Shown piece after piece: positions 26,845-36,486 of a stretch of DNA of 64,000 bases. The notes beneath the pieces are model-generated. The model saw nothing but the letters and a program-made list of their open reading frames with translations. It was not told the DNA's origin and did not search any database. Source of the DNA: an uncultured Bacteroidales bacterium (GTDB taxonomy: Bacteria > Bacteroidota > Bacteroidia > Bacteroidales > ML635J-15); NCBI GenBank assembly GCA_905234755.1, contig CAJOIT010000009.1, positions 1-64,000 on the forward strand. The letters are read 5' to 3'. How positions within the stretch are numbered: the first letter of the stretch is position 1; each line of letters starts with the position of its first letter. Position numbers and translations under genes: made by a program.

Positions 26845-29657
26845 TAGTGTGCTTCCAGCCAATTCTTGCCAAACCTAGCATCCACAATCAGCGGAACGCT
26901 CAATTTCACGCAATTCTGCATTTCTTCAACAACAATCTGCTTTACAATTTCCATTTCCGATACTGGAACATTGAAGTTCAATTCATCGTGAACCTGAAGT
27001 ATCATCTTGGCTTTCAGATTATTTTCATTGAAGCGACGGAAGATATTAATCATGGCAATCTTCACGATATCGGCAGCAGAACCTTGAATCGGTGCATTTA
27101 CTGCATTGCGCTCTGCAAATCCGCGGACAATTGCATTGCGGCTGTTAATATCAGGCAGATAACGGCGACGACCAAACATAGTTTCTACATATTCCTTTTC
27201 ACGCGCATCGGCAATACTGCGTTCTATAAAATCTTTCACACCATGGAAAGTTTCGAAATAGCTGTCAATTAACGCTTTACCTTCCTTGGGACTAATCTGC
27301 AAACGCTGTCCCAAACCAAATGCCGATATACCATATATAATACCGAAGTTGGCAGTTTTTGCCTTCGAACGCATTTCACGGGTTACATCCTTTTCGTCAA
27401 CCTTGAAAATCTTGGCAGCGGTAGCCGTATGTATATCAAGACTATATTTGTTGAAAGCATCAAGCATTGCAGAGTCTTGGCTAAGGTGCGCCATCACACG
27501 CAACTCAATCTGCGAATAGTCGGCAGAGAAAAATATATGATCGTCGTCAGATGCAACAAAAGCACTGCGGATAACCTTGCCCCTCTCCTCGCGGATTGGA
27601 ATGTTTTGCAGGTTAGGATTGGCGGAACTCAGACGGCCAGTAGCTGTAATCGCCTGATTGAAACTTGTGTGCAACATTCCAGTCTTTGGATTTACAAGCG
27701 TAGGCAAAACATCAACGTATGTGCTTATCAGCTTGTTAATGGAACGCCACTCCAGTATTTCATTCACAATTGGGTGCTTATCAACAAGTTTTGCAAGCTC
27801 TTCCTCGCTAGTGCTATACTGCTTGGTCTTGGTCATCTTTGGCTTCGGATCAACTTTCAGTTTCTCGAAAAGTATGACACCCAACTGCTTAGGCGAAGAA
27901 ATATTGAATTTTTCTCCTGCATGCTCATAGATACTTTCCTCTATTCCAACAAGTTCCTTTTGTAGTTCAGCGGAATATTCCTTCATCCTTGCAGAATCGA
28001 TTCTTACGCCAGTCCTTTCCATCGACATCAAAACCTTAATTAGCGGAATTTCAATATCGTACAGAAGTTTTTCGATGCCTTGTTCCTTGATTTTTGCAAG
28101 CAGAATGTCCTTCAACTGCAAGGTAATATCGGCATCTTCGCAGGAATAGTTGCATACCACACGCGAATCAACACTGCGCATCGACTTCTGGTTTTTGCCT
28201 TTCTCGCCAATGAGCTCCTCAATAGGTATCATCTTGTAACCCAAATACTTGTTTGCAAGGAAATCTAGATTATGCTTTTCCTCGGGTTCGAGAATATAAT
28301 GGGCAAGCATAGTGTCGAAAAGCTTGTTTTCTACTTCAACGCCATAATTTCCAAGTATTTCCAAGTCGTATTTCAGGTTCTGCCCGACCATTGTTTTGTT
28401 TTTGTCTGAGAAAATTGGCAAAAACTGCTTCAAGATTTCTGTCGTTTCGTTTTTGTCGGCTGGGCAAACCACATAATATGCAACACCTTTTTCCAACGCA
28501 AACGCCATTCCCACAAGTTCAGCAGTAAGTGCGTCGGTGCCAGTAGTTTCGGTATCGAAGCAATATTCATCAAGGGTGGCAAGTTTTTCGGCAAGTTGCT
28601 TAGCCTCATAAGGGGTTTCCACAAGCGTATATGACACATTTTCCTTGGTAAAGCTCTTAATATCAGCAAAAACTTTCGTCTCTTGCGGTTCCGTTTGCAC
28701 TGGCTGACTGAACAAATCAAGCTGCAACTGAGGTTGTGCCGCCTTTGCTGGCTGCTTCTTTTCGGCGACAGGTTCTGCGTATGCTTTCGAGCCGATTATC
28801 CTTTGTTTCAAGGTAAAAAATTCCAGTTCATCAAAGACTTTTCCAAGCGCATCGAAGTCAGGCTCCTCTAGTTTCATTTCATCGAGAGTGACATCCAAAG
28901 GAACATCGGTTTTTATGGTAGCAAGTTTGTATGACAATCGCAACTGCTCAATGTTATTCCTAAACGACTCCTGCTGCTTACCCTTCAACTGTGGAATATT
29001 ATTGATAATGTTTTCAATATCACCATACTTTTCAATCAAGGACGCAGCAGTTTTCTCGCCAATGCCCGGCACACCAGGAATATTGTCTACCTTGTCGCCC
29101 CAAAGCGCCAGAATATCAATTACCTTTAGCGGATTGTCAATATTGAATTTTTCGTTAACTTCCTTTACACCAAGAATTTCCGGCACATTACCAGAATGTG
29201 GTGGGCGGTACATGAAAGTATTTTCATCAACCAACTGCCCATAGTCCTTGTCTGGAGTCATCATATAGACTTGATTATCTGCATTTGCAAACTTTTTTGC
29301 GAGCGTTCCAATAACATCATCAGCCTCATAGCCAGCAATTTGTATTATAGGAATACGATATGCTTCAAGTATTTGCTTGATGTACGGCACAGCAACCTTT
29401 ATATCTTCGGGCGTTGCCTCTCGGTTTGCCTTGTATTCGGGAAACATCTCGTGACGGAAATTTGGTCCCGATGGGTCGAAAGCGACAGCTATATGCGTTG
29501 GTTTTTCGCGCTTTAGTACATCTTCGAGAGTATTTACGAAGCCGAATATCGCCGAGGTGTTTATCTTCTTGGAATTTATTCTTGGGTTCTTAATGAATGC
29601 GTAGTATGCCCTGAATATCAAAGCGTAGGCATCGAGGAAAAAGATTTTATTTGACAT
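26844..29657 (-). CDS. polA: DNA polymerase I
   Basis: This 937-residue protein has all three Pol I modules. The 5'-3' exonuclease (about 1-285) starts FFLDAYALIFRAYYAF and has YEADDVIGT and LWGDKVDNIPGVPGIG. The 3'-5' exonuclease (about 330-520) keeps its acidic residues (CFDTETTGT, GQNLKYDLEIL, CEDADITL), so proofreading looks intact. The polymerase domain has DYSQIELRVMAHLS (motif A), the O-helix RSKAKTANFGIIYGIS and QVHDELNF (motif C). It functions in Okazaki fragment processing and repair. The likely -7 element is CAAAATTA at 29679-29686 (TAATTTTG on the coding strand). Confidence 0.98.
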   Translation of the reverse strand: MSNKIFFLDAYALIFRAYYAFIKNPRINSKKINTSAIFGFVNTLEDVLKREKPTHIAVAFDPSGPNFRHEMFPEYKANREATPEDIKVAVPYIKQILEAYRIPIIQIAGYEADDVIGTLAKKFANADNQVYMMTPDKDYGQLVDENTFMYRPPHSGNVPEILGVKEVNEKFNIDNPLKVIDILALWGDKVDNIPGVPGIGEKTAASLIEKYGDIENIINNIPQLKGKQQESFRNNIEQLRLSYKLATIKTDVPLDVTLDEMKLEEPDFDALGKVFDELEFFTLKQRIIGSKAYAEPVAEKKQPAKAAQPQLQLDLFSQPVQTEPQETKVFADIKSFTKENVSYTLVETPYEAKQLAEKLATLDEYCFDTETTGTDALTAELVGMAFALEKGVAYYVVCPADKNETTEILKQFLPIFSDKNKTMVGQNLKYDLEILGNYGVEVENKLFDTMLAHYILEPEEKHNLDFLANKYLGYKMIPIEELIGEKGKNQKSMRSVDSRVVCNYSCEDADITLQLKDILLAKIKEQGIEKLLYDIEIPLIKVLMSMERTGVRIDSARMKEYSAELQKELVGIEESIYEHAGEKFNISSPKQLGVILFEKLKVDPKPKMTKTKQYSTSEEELAKLVDKHPIVNEILEWRSINKLISTYVDVLPTLVNPKTGMLHTSFNQAITATGRLSSANPNLQNIPIREERGKVIRSAFVASDDDHIFFSADYSQIELRVMAHLSQDSAMLDAFNKYSLDIHTATAAKIFKVDEKDVTREMRSKAKTANFGIIYGISAFGLGQRLQISPKEGKALIDSYFETFHGVKDFIERSIADAREKEYVETMFGRRRYLPDINSRNAIVRGFAERNAVNAPIQGSAADIVKIAMINIFRRFNENNLKAKMILQVHDELNFNVPVSEMEIVKQIVVEEMQNCVKLSVPLIVDARFGKNWLEAH

Positions 29658-29689
29658 TTTTGTAAAATTATGTTGCTACAAAATTAATA

Positions 29690-29714
29690 AAAAAGGCTGT
29701 AAAACAGCCTTTTT
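29690..29714 (-). terminator. Intrinsic terminator of the glutamine synthetase gene
   Basis: AAAAAGGCTGT and ACAGCCTTTTT form an 11-bp stem with an AAA loop. It lies between the 3' end of the glutamine synthetase gene and the polA start, both on the minus strand. T-runs on both strands make it work in either direction. Confidence 0.85.
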
Positions 29715-29730
29715 ATGATTTGAAAAATTA

Positions 29731-29755
29731 TAGCGACGCAAACATTGCGCCGCTA
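29731..29755. repeat. REP-like palindrome
   Basis: TAGCG-A-CGCAA pairs with TTGCG-C-CGCTA around an ACA loop, one mismatch. The GACGCAA core is shared with 7352-7371. Confidence 0.65.
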
Positions 29756-29827
29756 CATATTATTAATTGTACATTGTTCTCACAGATGCAGAAACAAGTT
29801 CTGCATGACAATGGGATGAATTACCCA

Positions 29828-31339
29828 TTACATGCAATGTATGTACTTGTTGACGAGTTCGCGAATTTCTTCGGTCTTGCCGTAGAGTTTTTCGCTCAAA
29901 CCCTTGTCGTTGTATGCCTTCAAACCACGAATAACAGCATCGATAAGTCCCGGCTGGAAAACCTTGTCCTTTTCGAAGAACTTACGCTTTGCATCAAGTG
30001 CCTCTGCTGAATCCCAGCAGCAATCCGGCAATGCCTTTAACTTAGCCAACTTATCCTTGAATTCCTCGCTGAAAATATTGACATTGACATACAAATCCTT
30101 AGCCATCTTGAGCGAACCGCGCATTGTAAGTCCGTGCTGTGCTGCAACGATAAGAGCAGCCATATACAAGTACAAATCTGCCGAACCATCGCCGCTACGA
30201 ATTTCAACGGTCTGCTTGCTGTCGTAATCACCTGCCTTGCTCTTTTCCTGCGGATTTGCATCGTGGAACATGTTGATGTCGCCTGTCCAGCCCAGCGGAA
30301 CGCGTACCAAAACGCTCCTGTTGCGGTCGCCCCAGCAAATGTTTGTCGGTGCTTCCTGATGAGGAACGAGACGCAAATATGATGTCGGAATTGTATTTCC
30401 GAAAGCTGTCAAAGCATCTGCAAGGTCGAGGATACCAGCAATCATCTTGCGAGCATCATCACTGAGTACGCCCTTGTCAACCATCTTGTTCTTGCCATCC
30501 TTAGACAGCATCATGTGAATATGCAGACCGCTACCAGCCTTACCGACAGTAATCTTCGGAGCAAAACTCAAGTTTACACCATAGTCGCTGCAAAGTTTGC
30601 GAAGAATCCACTTTGCGATAATCAACTGCTCTACAGCCGATTCTGCCTCACATGGGAGGAACTCAATTTCCTGCTGCTCGTAGTAGAAGTCGCCATCGGT
30701 GAAGTTACCAACCTCTGAGTGTCCGTATTTAATCTTACCGCCACACTGAGCAATGAGGTGCATAGCCTCCTTGCGAATGAACTCGTAGTTAGCAAATGGT
30801 GCCGACTCATGATAGCCGCGCTGGTCAACAGCAGGGAACATAGCATTTTCGCTCTTGTCGGCGATAATGTAGTATTCGAGTTCACCCAAAGCCTTGAAAG
30901 TGTAGCCAGTTGTATCTTTCAACTTCTGGTGTGCTTTCTTCAAAATGTTTTCTGGAGATGAAGCAAGAGGCTTACCGCTATTGTCGTAGTACGAGCAAAG
31001 AATATCGATGCTCGGAATTTCCTCGAAAGGATTTACGAAAGCTGTTCTGTACTTTGGAATTACATACAAGTCGCTGGAACCAGCACCAATGAACGAGAAC
31101 AAACTTGAACCGTCAACGCGCTCACCAGTGGTAAGAATCTGGTCTAGATATTCGGCGCTGTTGATTACAAAATTCAAGGTCTTAAGTCTGCCATCACCAC
31201 CGACATAGCGGAAGTTAAGCATCTCGATGTTATTCTCAACAATATATTTAATGATGTCAGCCTTTGTGAACTCCTCACAAGGCTTCTGCAAATACCTTTC
31301 AAGAAGGTTAGGACTTAAATCAAAATTCTTCTTTTCCAT
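29828..31339 (-). CDS. glnA: Glutamine synthetase, type I family
   Basis: This 503-residue protein makes glutamine from glutamate, ammonia and ATP. Signatures: GERVDGSSLFSF (GS signature 1), a GELEYYI glutamate-binding strand, APKITVGKAGSGLHIHMMLS (ATP-binding signature), and RLVPHQEAPTNICWGDRNRS (the Arg-rich substrate region). It is about the length of the GSI enzymes and clearly not the ~730-residue GSIII that many Bacteroidota also carry. It is a single-gene unit ended by the terminator at 29690. Bacteroidota often have several GS paralogues, so the main physiological enzyme cannot be assigned here. Confidence 0.9.
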   Translation of the reverse strand: MEKKNFDLSPNLLERYLQKPCEEFTKADIIKYIVENNIEMLNFRYVGGDGRLKTLNFVINSAEYLDQILTTGERVDGSSLFSFIGAGSSDLYVIPKYRTAFVNPFEEIPSIDILCSYYDNSGKPLASSPENILKKAHQKLKDTTGYTFKALGELEYYIIADKSENAMFPAVDQRGYHESAPFANYEFIRKEAMHLIAQCGGKIKYGHSEVGNFTDGDFYYEQQEIEFLPCEAESAVEQLIIAKWILRKLCSDYGVNLSFAPKITVGKAGSGLHIHMMLSKDGKNKMVDKGVLSDDARKMIAGILDLADALTAFGNTIPTSYLRLVPHQEAPTNICWGDRNRSVLVRVPLGWTGDINMFHDANPQEKSKAGDYDSKQTVEIRSGDGSADLYLYMAALIVAAQHGLTMRGSLKMAKDLYVNVNIFSEEFKDKLAKLKALPDCCWDSAEALDAKRKFFEKDKVFQPGLIDAVIRGLKAYNDKGLSEKLYGKTEEIRELVNKYIHCM

Positions 31340-31433
31340 TTCTATTTCTTATTCAAAATAAATTCAAAAAATTTTTTGGCGAAGTTAATTATATTTACTC
31401 ACTTTGCAACTTATTAAAAGATAGTTTTATAAC

Positions 31434-32198
31434 ATGTTTTTCTGGCTGTCAAAAATACTGCAATACTTGATTTCTCCGCTTACTTGGATTGTCATAATAT
31501 TCATACTTTCGTTCTGCTTCAAGAGTGAAAAGTTGAAAAAAGGATTAAGAATCACCGTTTTTGTATTATTGCTTATTTTCACAAATCCACTGCTTGTAAA
31601 TGTTTGCCTCAATGCTTGGGAACAAGACCGAACACCCGAAACCGAACTCGCAGAACGCTACGATTACGGCATTGTGCTTACAGGAATGATTTTCTACGAC
31701 ACCGAAAACGACAAGGTTGAGTTCGGACAATCCACCGACAGAATCCTGGAAACAGTTAGACTTTACTATGCTGGAAAAATCGACAAGATTTTCATTTCGG
31801 GCGGATCGGGACTTTTGCTCGACCAAACGCACAAGGAATCGCAATTACTAAAAGATTACCTCGTGAGCATAAATGTTCCCGAAGAAGACATAATCATTGA
31901 AACCGAGTCGCGCAACACACATGAAAATGCAGCAGAAGCAGCAAAAATGCTACATCCCACCGAGAGTTCGCATACCTATTTATTAATAACAAGTGCCTCT
32001 CACTTCCGCCGTGCTGCCAAATGTTTCGAAAACGAAGGCTTTACCTTTGATGCATACCCTGTCGACTACTGCAGTCGCGAAATATGTGCAAATCCCGAGA
32101 CATGGCTAATTCCAGCGCCATCGGCGTTTGCAACTTGGAATATGCTTCTGCACGAAATTGCAGGATATATAATGTATGACTGGTCGGGATATTTTTAA
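31434..32198 (+). CDS. YdcF/SanA/ElyC-family membrane protein (DUF218)
   Basis: This 254-residue protein has two N-terminal membrane helices (about 5-30 and 38-58) followed by a DUF218 domain: DYGIVLTG, ISGGSG, ESRNTHENAAEA, LLITSASHFRRA. ElyC relatives act in envelope polysaccharide metabolism; the biochemical activity is not established. It is divergent from the glutamine synthetase gene across 94 nt. The LysE-family gene follows by 65 nt. Confidence 0.85.
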   Translation: MFFWLSKILQYLISPLTWIVIIFILSFCFKSEKLKKGLRITVFVLLLIFTNPLLVNVCLNAWEQDRTPETELAERYDYGIVLTGMIFYDTENDKVEFGQSTDRILETVRLYYAGKIDKIFISGGSGLLLDQTHKESQLLKDYLVSINVPEEDIIIETESRNTHENAAEAAKMLHPTESSHTYLLITSASHFRRAAKCFENEGFTFDAYPVDYCSREICANPETWLIPAPSAFATWNMLLHEIAGYIMYDWSGYF

Positions 32199-32263
32199 AG
32201 GTTGACCGAAAAAAAACATTATCCGACAATCCAACATTGGAAAAAAGTTTGTTTCTTTGCAGT

Positions 32264-32911
32264 ATGTTTTCTGAAATTTGCGACGGAGCTTCGGTAGGTC
32301 TTACGGCATCCATAACTGTGGGTCCTGTTGCTGTATTATGCATACAACGCGCACTCACTCGACCGCGAATATCATCATTCATTTCTGGAGTTGGCGTAGT
32401 ATTCGCCGACACACTGATGGCTGCTTTGTCGTACTTTCTATACTCACTGATTTTCAATAAAATACAAGAATACAAACCAATTCTTGGCGTCATTGGTGGC
32501 ATCATCGTGATAATATTCGGCGTGTTCATGTTCAAGCGCAATGCCGTCAAAGACATACGACAAAGCAAGGACAACCGCAACTCGCTCTGGCAGGATTTCA
32601 TTTCTGTTGTAGGACTTACGCTCTCAAACTTCATCGGTGCAATGACCTACATTTTCGCATTCTTTGCCATGTTCAATGTCGGCGCAGGCGATGGTGTAAG
32701 CGACAACAACGAATTGATTAAAGGCATACTTATAATGCTAGGCTTTGTGCTTGGATCATTTGCATGGTGGACTTTCCTTACCATGTCGCTAAGTTTCTTC
32801 CGAAAAAAAATCAGACCACGTCATTTTGTGGTTATCAACCGAGTAGGTGGAACAATAATCATACTGCTTGGTATATATACGATAATATCAACATTTGTGG
32901 AAATAATCTAG
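32264..32911 (+). CDS. LysE-family translocator
   Basis: This 215-residue, about six-helix inner-membrane protein has LysE/RhtB features: an N-terminal GLTASITVGPVAVLCIQ, a central SNFIGAMTYIFAFFAMF (the NP/NFI-type second helix pair), and a C-terminal INRVGGTIIILLGIY. The family exports amino acids. I chose the ATG at 32264; an in-frame TTG at 32237 would add 9 residues. The stop codon is immediately followed by an 8-nt tandem array. Confidence 0.85.
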   Translation: MFSEICDGASVGLTASITVGPVAVLCIQRALTRPRISSFISGVGVVFADTLMAALSYFLYSLIFNKIQEYKPILGVIGGIIVIIFGVFMFKRNAVKDIRQSKDNRNSLWQDFISVVGLTLSNFIGAMTYIFAFFAMFNVGAGDGVSDNNELIKGILIMLGFVLGSFAWWTFLTMSLSFFRKKIRPRHFVVINRVGGTIIILLGIYTIISTFVEII

Positions 32912-32967
32912 GATTCAAAGATTCAATAATTTAAGGATTCAAAGATTTGAAGATTTGAAGATTAGAT
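32912..32967. repeat. Octanucleotide tandem array x7
   Basis: Seven consecutive 8-mers: GATTCAAA, GATTCAAT, AATTTAAG, GATTCAAA, GATTTGAA (twice), GATTAGAT. It starts at the base after the LysE-family stop codon and contains the -33 element of the next gene. Confidence 0.8.
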
Positions 32968-32984
32968 AAAAATCAATAAATTTG
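32954..32984 (+). promoter_or_regulatory. Predicted promoter of the Bax-inhibitor-like gene
   Basis: TTTG (32954-32957) and TAAATTTG (32977-32984) match the -33 and -7 elements with the preferred 19-nt spacer. The -33 element is a unit of the 8-nt array. Confidence 0.65.
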
Positions 32985-33007
32985 CATTGTTTTAAACCAT
33001 ATACAAA

Positions 33008-33754
33008 ATGAATATAACAAGGACATCAAACCCAACTTTGGGCAAAAACGCATTCGCCAGCGAACCTGTTGCCACCGATGGCAATGTAATGACACTGAAA
33101 GGCGCAATCAACAAGACAATAATCCTATTTGCAATACTTCTGCTCACGGCAATAGTTTCATGGAAACTTACAATGTCCGGAAGCATCGCAGGTCCTGCCT
33201 TACTTATTGGCGCATCAATCGGTGCTTTCATTGTTGCCATGATTGCAAGTTTTTTCAAGAAGTCAGCTCCTATTACCGCACCCATATACGCGGCACTCGA
33301 AGGATTCCTTCTAGGAGCAATATCCTCCTTGTTCGAGGCAGCATACAGCGGAATCGTATTTCAGGCAGTAGCACTAACTCTGCTTGTCTTCGGACTTATG
33401 CTGTTCATGTATAAGACTGGCATACTGAAAGCATCTGGTAAATTCATAAAAGGCGTAGTCATCGCAACCGGAGCAATAGGAATTTTCTACCTTGTAAGTT
33501 TCATAGTAGGCCTATTTACGCCGGCATTCAACGAATACCTTTTCGCTAATCCGCTCATTGGAATAGCAATCAGCGTGGTAATTGTGATAGTCGCAGCGTT
33601 GAACCTAATCCTCGACTTCAGTACCATAGAAAGTTCGGCAAACTCGGGAGCGCCAAAATACATGGAATGGTATGCAGGATTCGGACTAATGGTAACCCTT
33701 GTATGGCTTTACATTGAAATATTAAGGTTGCTATCGTACCTTAGAAGAGACTAA
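33008..33754 (+). CDS. Bax inhibitor-1 / YccA-family membrane protein
   Basis: This 248-residue protein has a soluble N-terminus with RTSNPTLGKNAF, the family's usual opening, then seven hydrophobic segments (for example TIILFAILLLTAIVSW and IYAALEGFLLGAISSLFEAA). It ends in a C-terminal WYAGFGLMVTLVWLYIEILRLL. It belongs to the integral-membrane YccA/BI-1 superfamily (putative calcium leak channels or protease modulators); no specific role is known in Bacteroidota. It has its own promoter upstream. Confidence 0.88.
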   Translation: MNITRTSNPTLGKNAFASEPVATDGNVMTLKGAINKTIILFAILLLTAIVSWKLTMSGSIAGPALLIGASIGAFIVAMIASFFKKSAPITAPIYAALEGFLLGAISSLFEAAYSGIVFQAVALTLLVFGLMLFMYKTGILKASGKFIKGVVIATGAIGIFYLVSFIVGLFTPAFNEYLFANPLIGIAISVVIVIVAALNLILDFSTIESSANSGAPKYMEWYAGFGLMVTLVWLYIEILRLLSYLRRD

Positions 33755-33793
33755 TCCAACAATAAATAACATCTAATCCAAATTTATTATCAG

Positions 33794-35911
33794 ATGAAAA
33801 AGTACATCTCAGTTTTAACCGCATTAACACTATTAATTATGGTAAGTTCATGCAACAAGAAAACAGAAAACAAGGAGCAGGACAATCCGCTGCTTCAGGA
33901 ATGGACAACTGAATACGGTGTTCCGCCGTTCGACAAAATCAAGACCGAGCACTACATCCCCGCTTTCGAGGAAGCAATGAAGGTGAACAAGGAAGAAATT
34001 GATGCTATCGTCAACAATCCCGATGCACCGACTTTCGAAAATACTATCGAAGCACTCGAAGAAAGCGGCTCTCTGCTTACCAGAGTTGAAAGCATCTTCT
34101 TCAACCTTGCAGAATGTGTAAATTCGCCAGAAATGGAACAGATTTCCGAGGAAATTCTTCCGAAACTTTCACAACATGGCGATGATATCAGCCTCAATGC
34201 CAAGTTGTTTGAACGCATAAAAGCAGTTTACGACCAGCGCGAATCGCTCAACCTCGAGCCAGTGCAGATGCGTCTGCTCGAAGAAACCTACAAGGGTTTT
34301 GTTCGTGGCGGTGCAAATGTTCCAGCCGACAAGCAGGCTCGCTTCCGCGAAATCAACGAAAAGTTGTCGCTACTCACAATGAAGTTCGGCAACAATGTAT
34401 TGAAAGCCACCAACGACTACAAGCTTGTGGTTGACGATGTTGCCCGTCTCGAAGGTTGCACCGAAGGTCAGCTTGCTGCAGCATTGGAACTCGGCAACGA
34501 ATCGGAAGAAACAAAGGGCAAATATGTTTTCACAATCCATCTGCCAAGCATGGAACCTTTCCTCATGAACTGCAAGGACCGCGAACTGCGCAAGGAACTG
34601 TGGACTGCATACTCAACTCGTTGCACATCTGGCGAAACAGACAATACTCAAATAATAAACGAGATTGTAAACCTCCGTTTGGAAAAGGCTAACATCCTCG
34701 GCTACAAGTCGCACGCTGCATACGTTCTCGATGACAACATGGCAAAGACTCCGGAAGCCGTTGACGAACTTTTGATGCAAGTTTGGAATCCTGCACTTGC
34801 AAAGGCAAAGGAAGAAGCTGCCGAATACCAGAAGATGATTGATGCAGAAGGCGGAAACTTCAAGCTAGAACCATGCGACTGGCGTTACTACAGCGAAACC
34901 CTCCGCAAGCAGAAATATGACCTCGACGACGATGTTATTCGCCCATACTTCTCGCTCGACAATGTACGCGAAGGAATGTTCATGGTTGCAAACAAACTTT
35001 ATGGCATAGAGTTCCGCGAAAACAAGAATATCCCTGTTTACCACCCAGATGCAGTTGTTTACGAAGTCGTTGAAAACAACAATGTAATTGCAATCCTCTA
35101 CATGGACTTCTTCCCACGCGAAAGCAAACGCAGCGGTGCATGGATGACCAACTTCCGCGAACAGTCGTACACAAAGGACGGCAAGAAAATCATACCTCTT
35201 GTATCATTGGTTCTCAACTTCACAAAACCATCGGGTGACAAGCCGTCATTGCTCAATTTTGACGAAACCACTACTCTATTCCACGAGTTCGGACACTCGC
35301 TGCATAGCATCCTCTCCGACTGCCGCTACGAATCGCTGTCGGGAACAAATGTTTCGCGCGACTTTGTAGAATTGCCATCACAGGTTATGGAACAATGGGC
35401 TGGCTATCCAGAAGTTATGAAGATGTATGCTAAGCACTACAAGACTGGCGAAGTTATTCCAGACTCGCTCATCAACAAGATTGAAGCAGCAGCAACATAC
35501 GGACAGGGCTTCATCAACACCGAACTCATTGCAGCATCGTTGCTAGATATGGCATACGCCAACATCAGCGAGCCAACCGAAATCAAGTACCCCGACTTCG
35601 AGGATGCCGAAATGCAGAAAATCGGCTTGATTCCCGAAATAATTTCACGCTACAGAAGCACTTACTTCCAGCACGTATTCTCAGGCGGATACAGCGCTGG
35701 CTACTACGGCTACACTTGGGCTGCAGTCCTTGACAACGACGCTTTCGAGGCATTCAAGGAAAATGGCGTTTTCGACAAGAAAACAGCTGATGCTTTCCGC
35801 TACAATGTGCTCCAGAATGGCAACACCGAAGACGCAATGGTTCTCTACAAGCGTTTCCGCGGTCAAGAGCCATCAATCGAACCGCTGCTGAAGAACAGAG
35901 GTTTGAAATAA
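33794..35911 (+). CDS. M3-family metallopeptidase lipoprotein (Dcp/oligopeptidase A-like)
   Basis: This 705-residue peptidase has a lipoprotein signal (ends MVSSCNKK), so it is probably anchored in the periplasm or on the outer membrane. The zinc site is clear: His497-Glu498-Phe-Gly-His501 (FHEFGHSLH) with Glu526 in FVELPSQ as third ligand. Other family segments are PVYHPDAVVYEV, MDFFPRESKRSGAWM and the C-terminal GYSAGYYGYTWA. The enzymes cleave oligopeptides, typically as dipeptidyl carboxypeptidases. It is followed by a strong terminator. Confidence 0.94.
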   Translation: MKKYISVLTALTLLIMVSSCNKKTENKEQDNPLLQEWTTEYGVPPFDKIKTEHYIPAFEEAMKVNKEEIDAIVNNPDAPTFENTIEALEESGSLLTRVESIFFNLAECVNSPEMEQISEEILPKLSQHGDDISLNAKLFERIKAVYDQRESLNLEPVQMRLLEETYKGFVRGGANVPADKQARFREINEKLSLLTMKFGNNVLKATNDYKLVVDDVARLEGCTEGQLAAALELGNESEETKGKYVFTIHLPSMEPFLMNCKDRELRKELWTAYSTRCTSGETDNTQIINEIVNLRLEKANILGYKSHAAYVLDDNMAKTPEAVDELLMQVWNPALAKAKEEAAEYQKMIDAEGGNFKLEPCDWRYYSETLRKQKYDLDDDVIRPYFSLDNVREGMFMVANKLYGIEFRENKNIPVYHPDAVVYEVVENNNVIAILYMDFFPRESKRSGAWMTNFREQSYTKDGKKIIPLVSLVLNFTKPSGDKPSLLNFDETTTLFHEFGHSLHSILSDCRYESLSGTNVSRDFVELPSQVMEQWAGYPEVMKMYAKHYKTGEVIPDSLINKIEAAATYGQGFINTELIAASLLDMAYANISEPTEIKYPDFEDAEMQKIGLIPEIISRYRSTYFQHVFSGGYSAGYYGYTWAAVLDNDAFEAFKENGVFDKKTADAFRYNVLQNGNTEDAMVLYKRFRGQEPSIEPLLKNRGLK

Positions 35912-35927
35912 CATACAAATACCACAC

Positions 35928-35963
35928 ACAACAATAGGCGGAGGCAACTTCGCCTATTGTTGT
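35928..35963 (+). terminator. Terminator after the M3 peptidase gene
   Basis: ACAACAATAGGCG and CGCCTATTGTTGT form a perfect 13-bp stem with a 10-nt loop. The T-run is weak, but the stem is long and lies 16 nt past the stop. Confidence 0.75.
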
Positions 35964-36066
35964 TATATTATTGTCCGCTAAAGATTCTACAAATTCTTGC
36001 AAAATACAATGCATCAGATTTTATGTAATTAACAAAATGTGTGTGCTTGTATTTGGAGAACCTTAA

Positions 36067-36095
36067 TAACCTCGGAGAGGTTACATATATATAGA
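36067..36095. repeat. Hairpin with ACATATATATAG tail
   Basis: A 7-bp stem TAACCTC/GAGGTTA with a GGA loop is followed directly by ACATATATATAG. Position and form suggest a dispersed structured element, but this window has only one copy. Confidence 0.5.
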
Positions 36096-36198
36096 AAGAT
36101 GTATGCGTTTGGGAGCGTTGGCGCACATTTTTGCCGCATAGCAGTGCAAAAATTGTGACAACGCGTAAAATTTGTCGGACAACAATAATTGTTTTATT

Positions 36199-36251
36199 AT
36201 TTCTGCCGTTTTTCCAACCTAAAATGTGGGGATTTCTGCCGTTTTTCCAAC
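36199..36251. repeat. 20-nt direct repeat
   Basis: ATTTCTGCCGTTTTTCCAAC occurs at 36199-36218 and again at 36232-36251, separated by 13 nt. The function is unknown. Confidence 0.85.
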
Positions 36252-36334
36252 TTTTTTTGTTCGGCAAAACTAAAATTATTTTTTTAGATGTGCAAACAAA
36301 ATAGAAAATTTGACGAGAAATTGTAAACGCTTTT

Positions 36335-36416
36335 GCCCTTTCAGGGCGTGGGTGGTGCTTGAACATTCGGTTTTAGGCGTTGCCTAAACCTGTTGTGCTT
36401 GCTGGGCTTTCAGCCC
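36335..36416. repeat. Mini-hairpin cluster, copy 3
   Basis: GCCC-TTTCA-GGGC (36335-36347), GGTTTTAGGC/GCCTAAACC with one bulge (36369-36390), and GGGC-TTTCA-GCCC (36404-36416). The first and last share the loop TTTCA while the stem strands are swapped. Confidence 0.7.
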
Positions 36417-36486
36417 GACAAAATTCAAAAAAACCACCACAGACGGTATTTTTTCTTTTCCGCACAAGAATCGCTGCATTCTTCCA

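Noticed and set aside
35968..36366. 132-codon minus-strand open frame
   Set aside because: It runs through the hairpins and the 20-nt direct repeat, has no domain and no start context.
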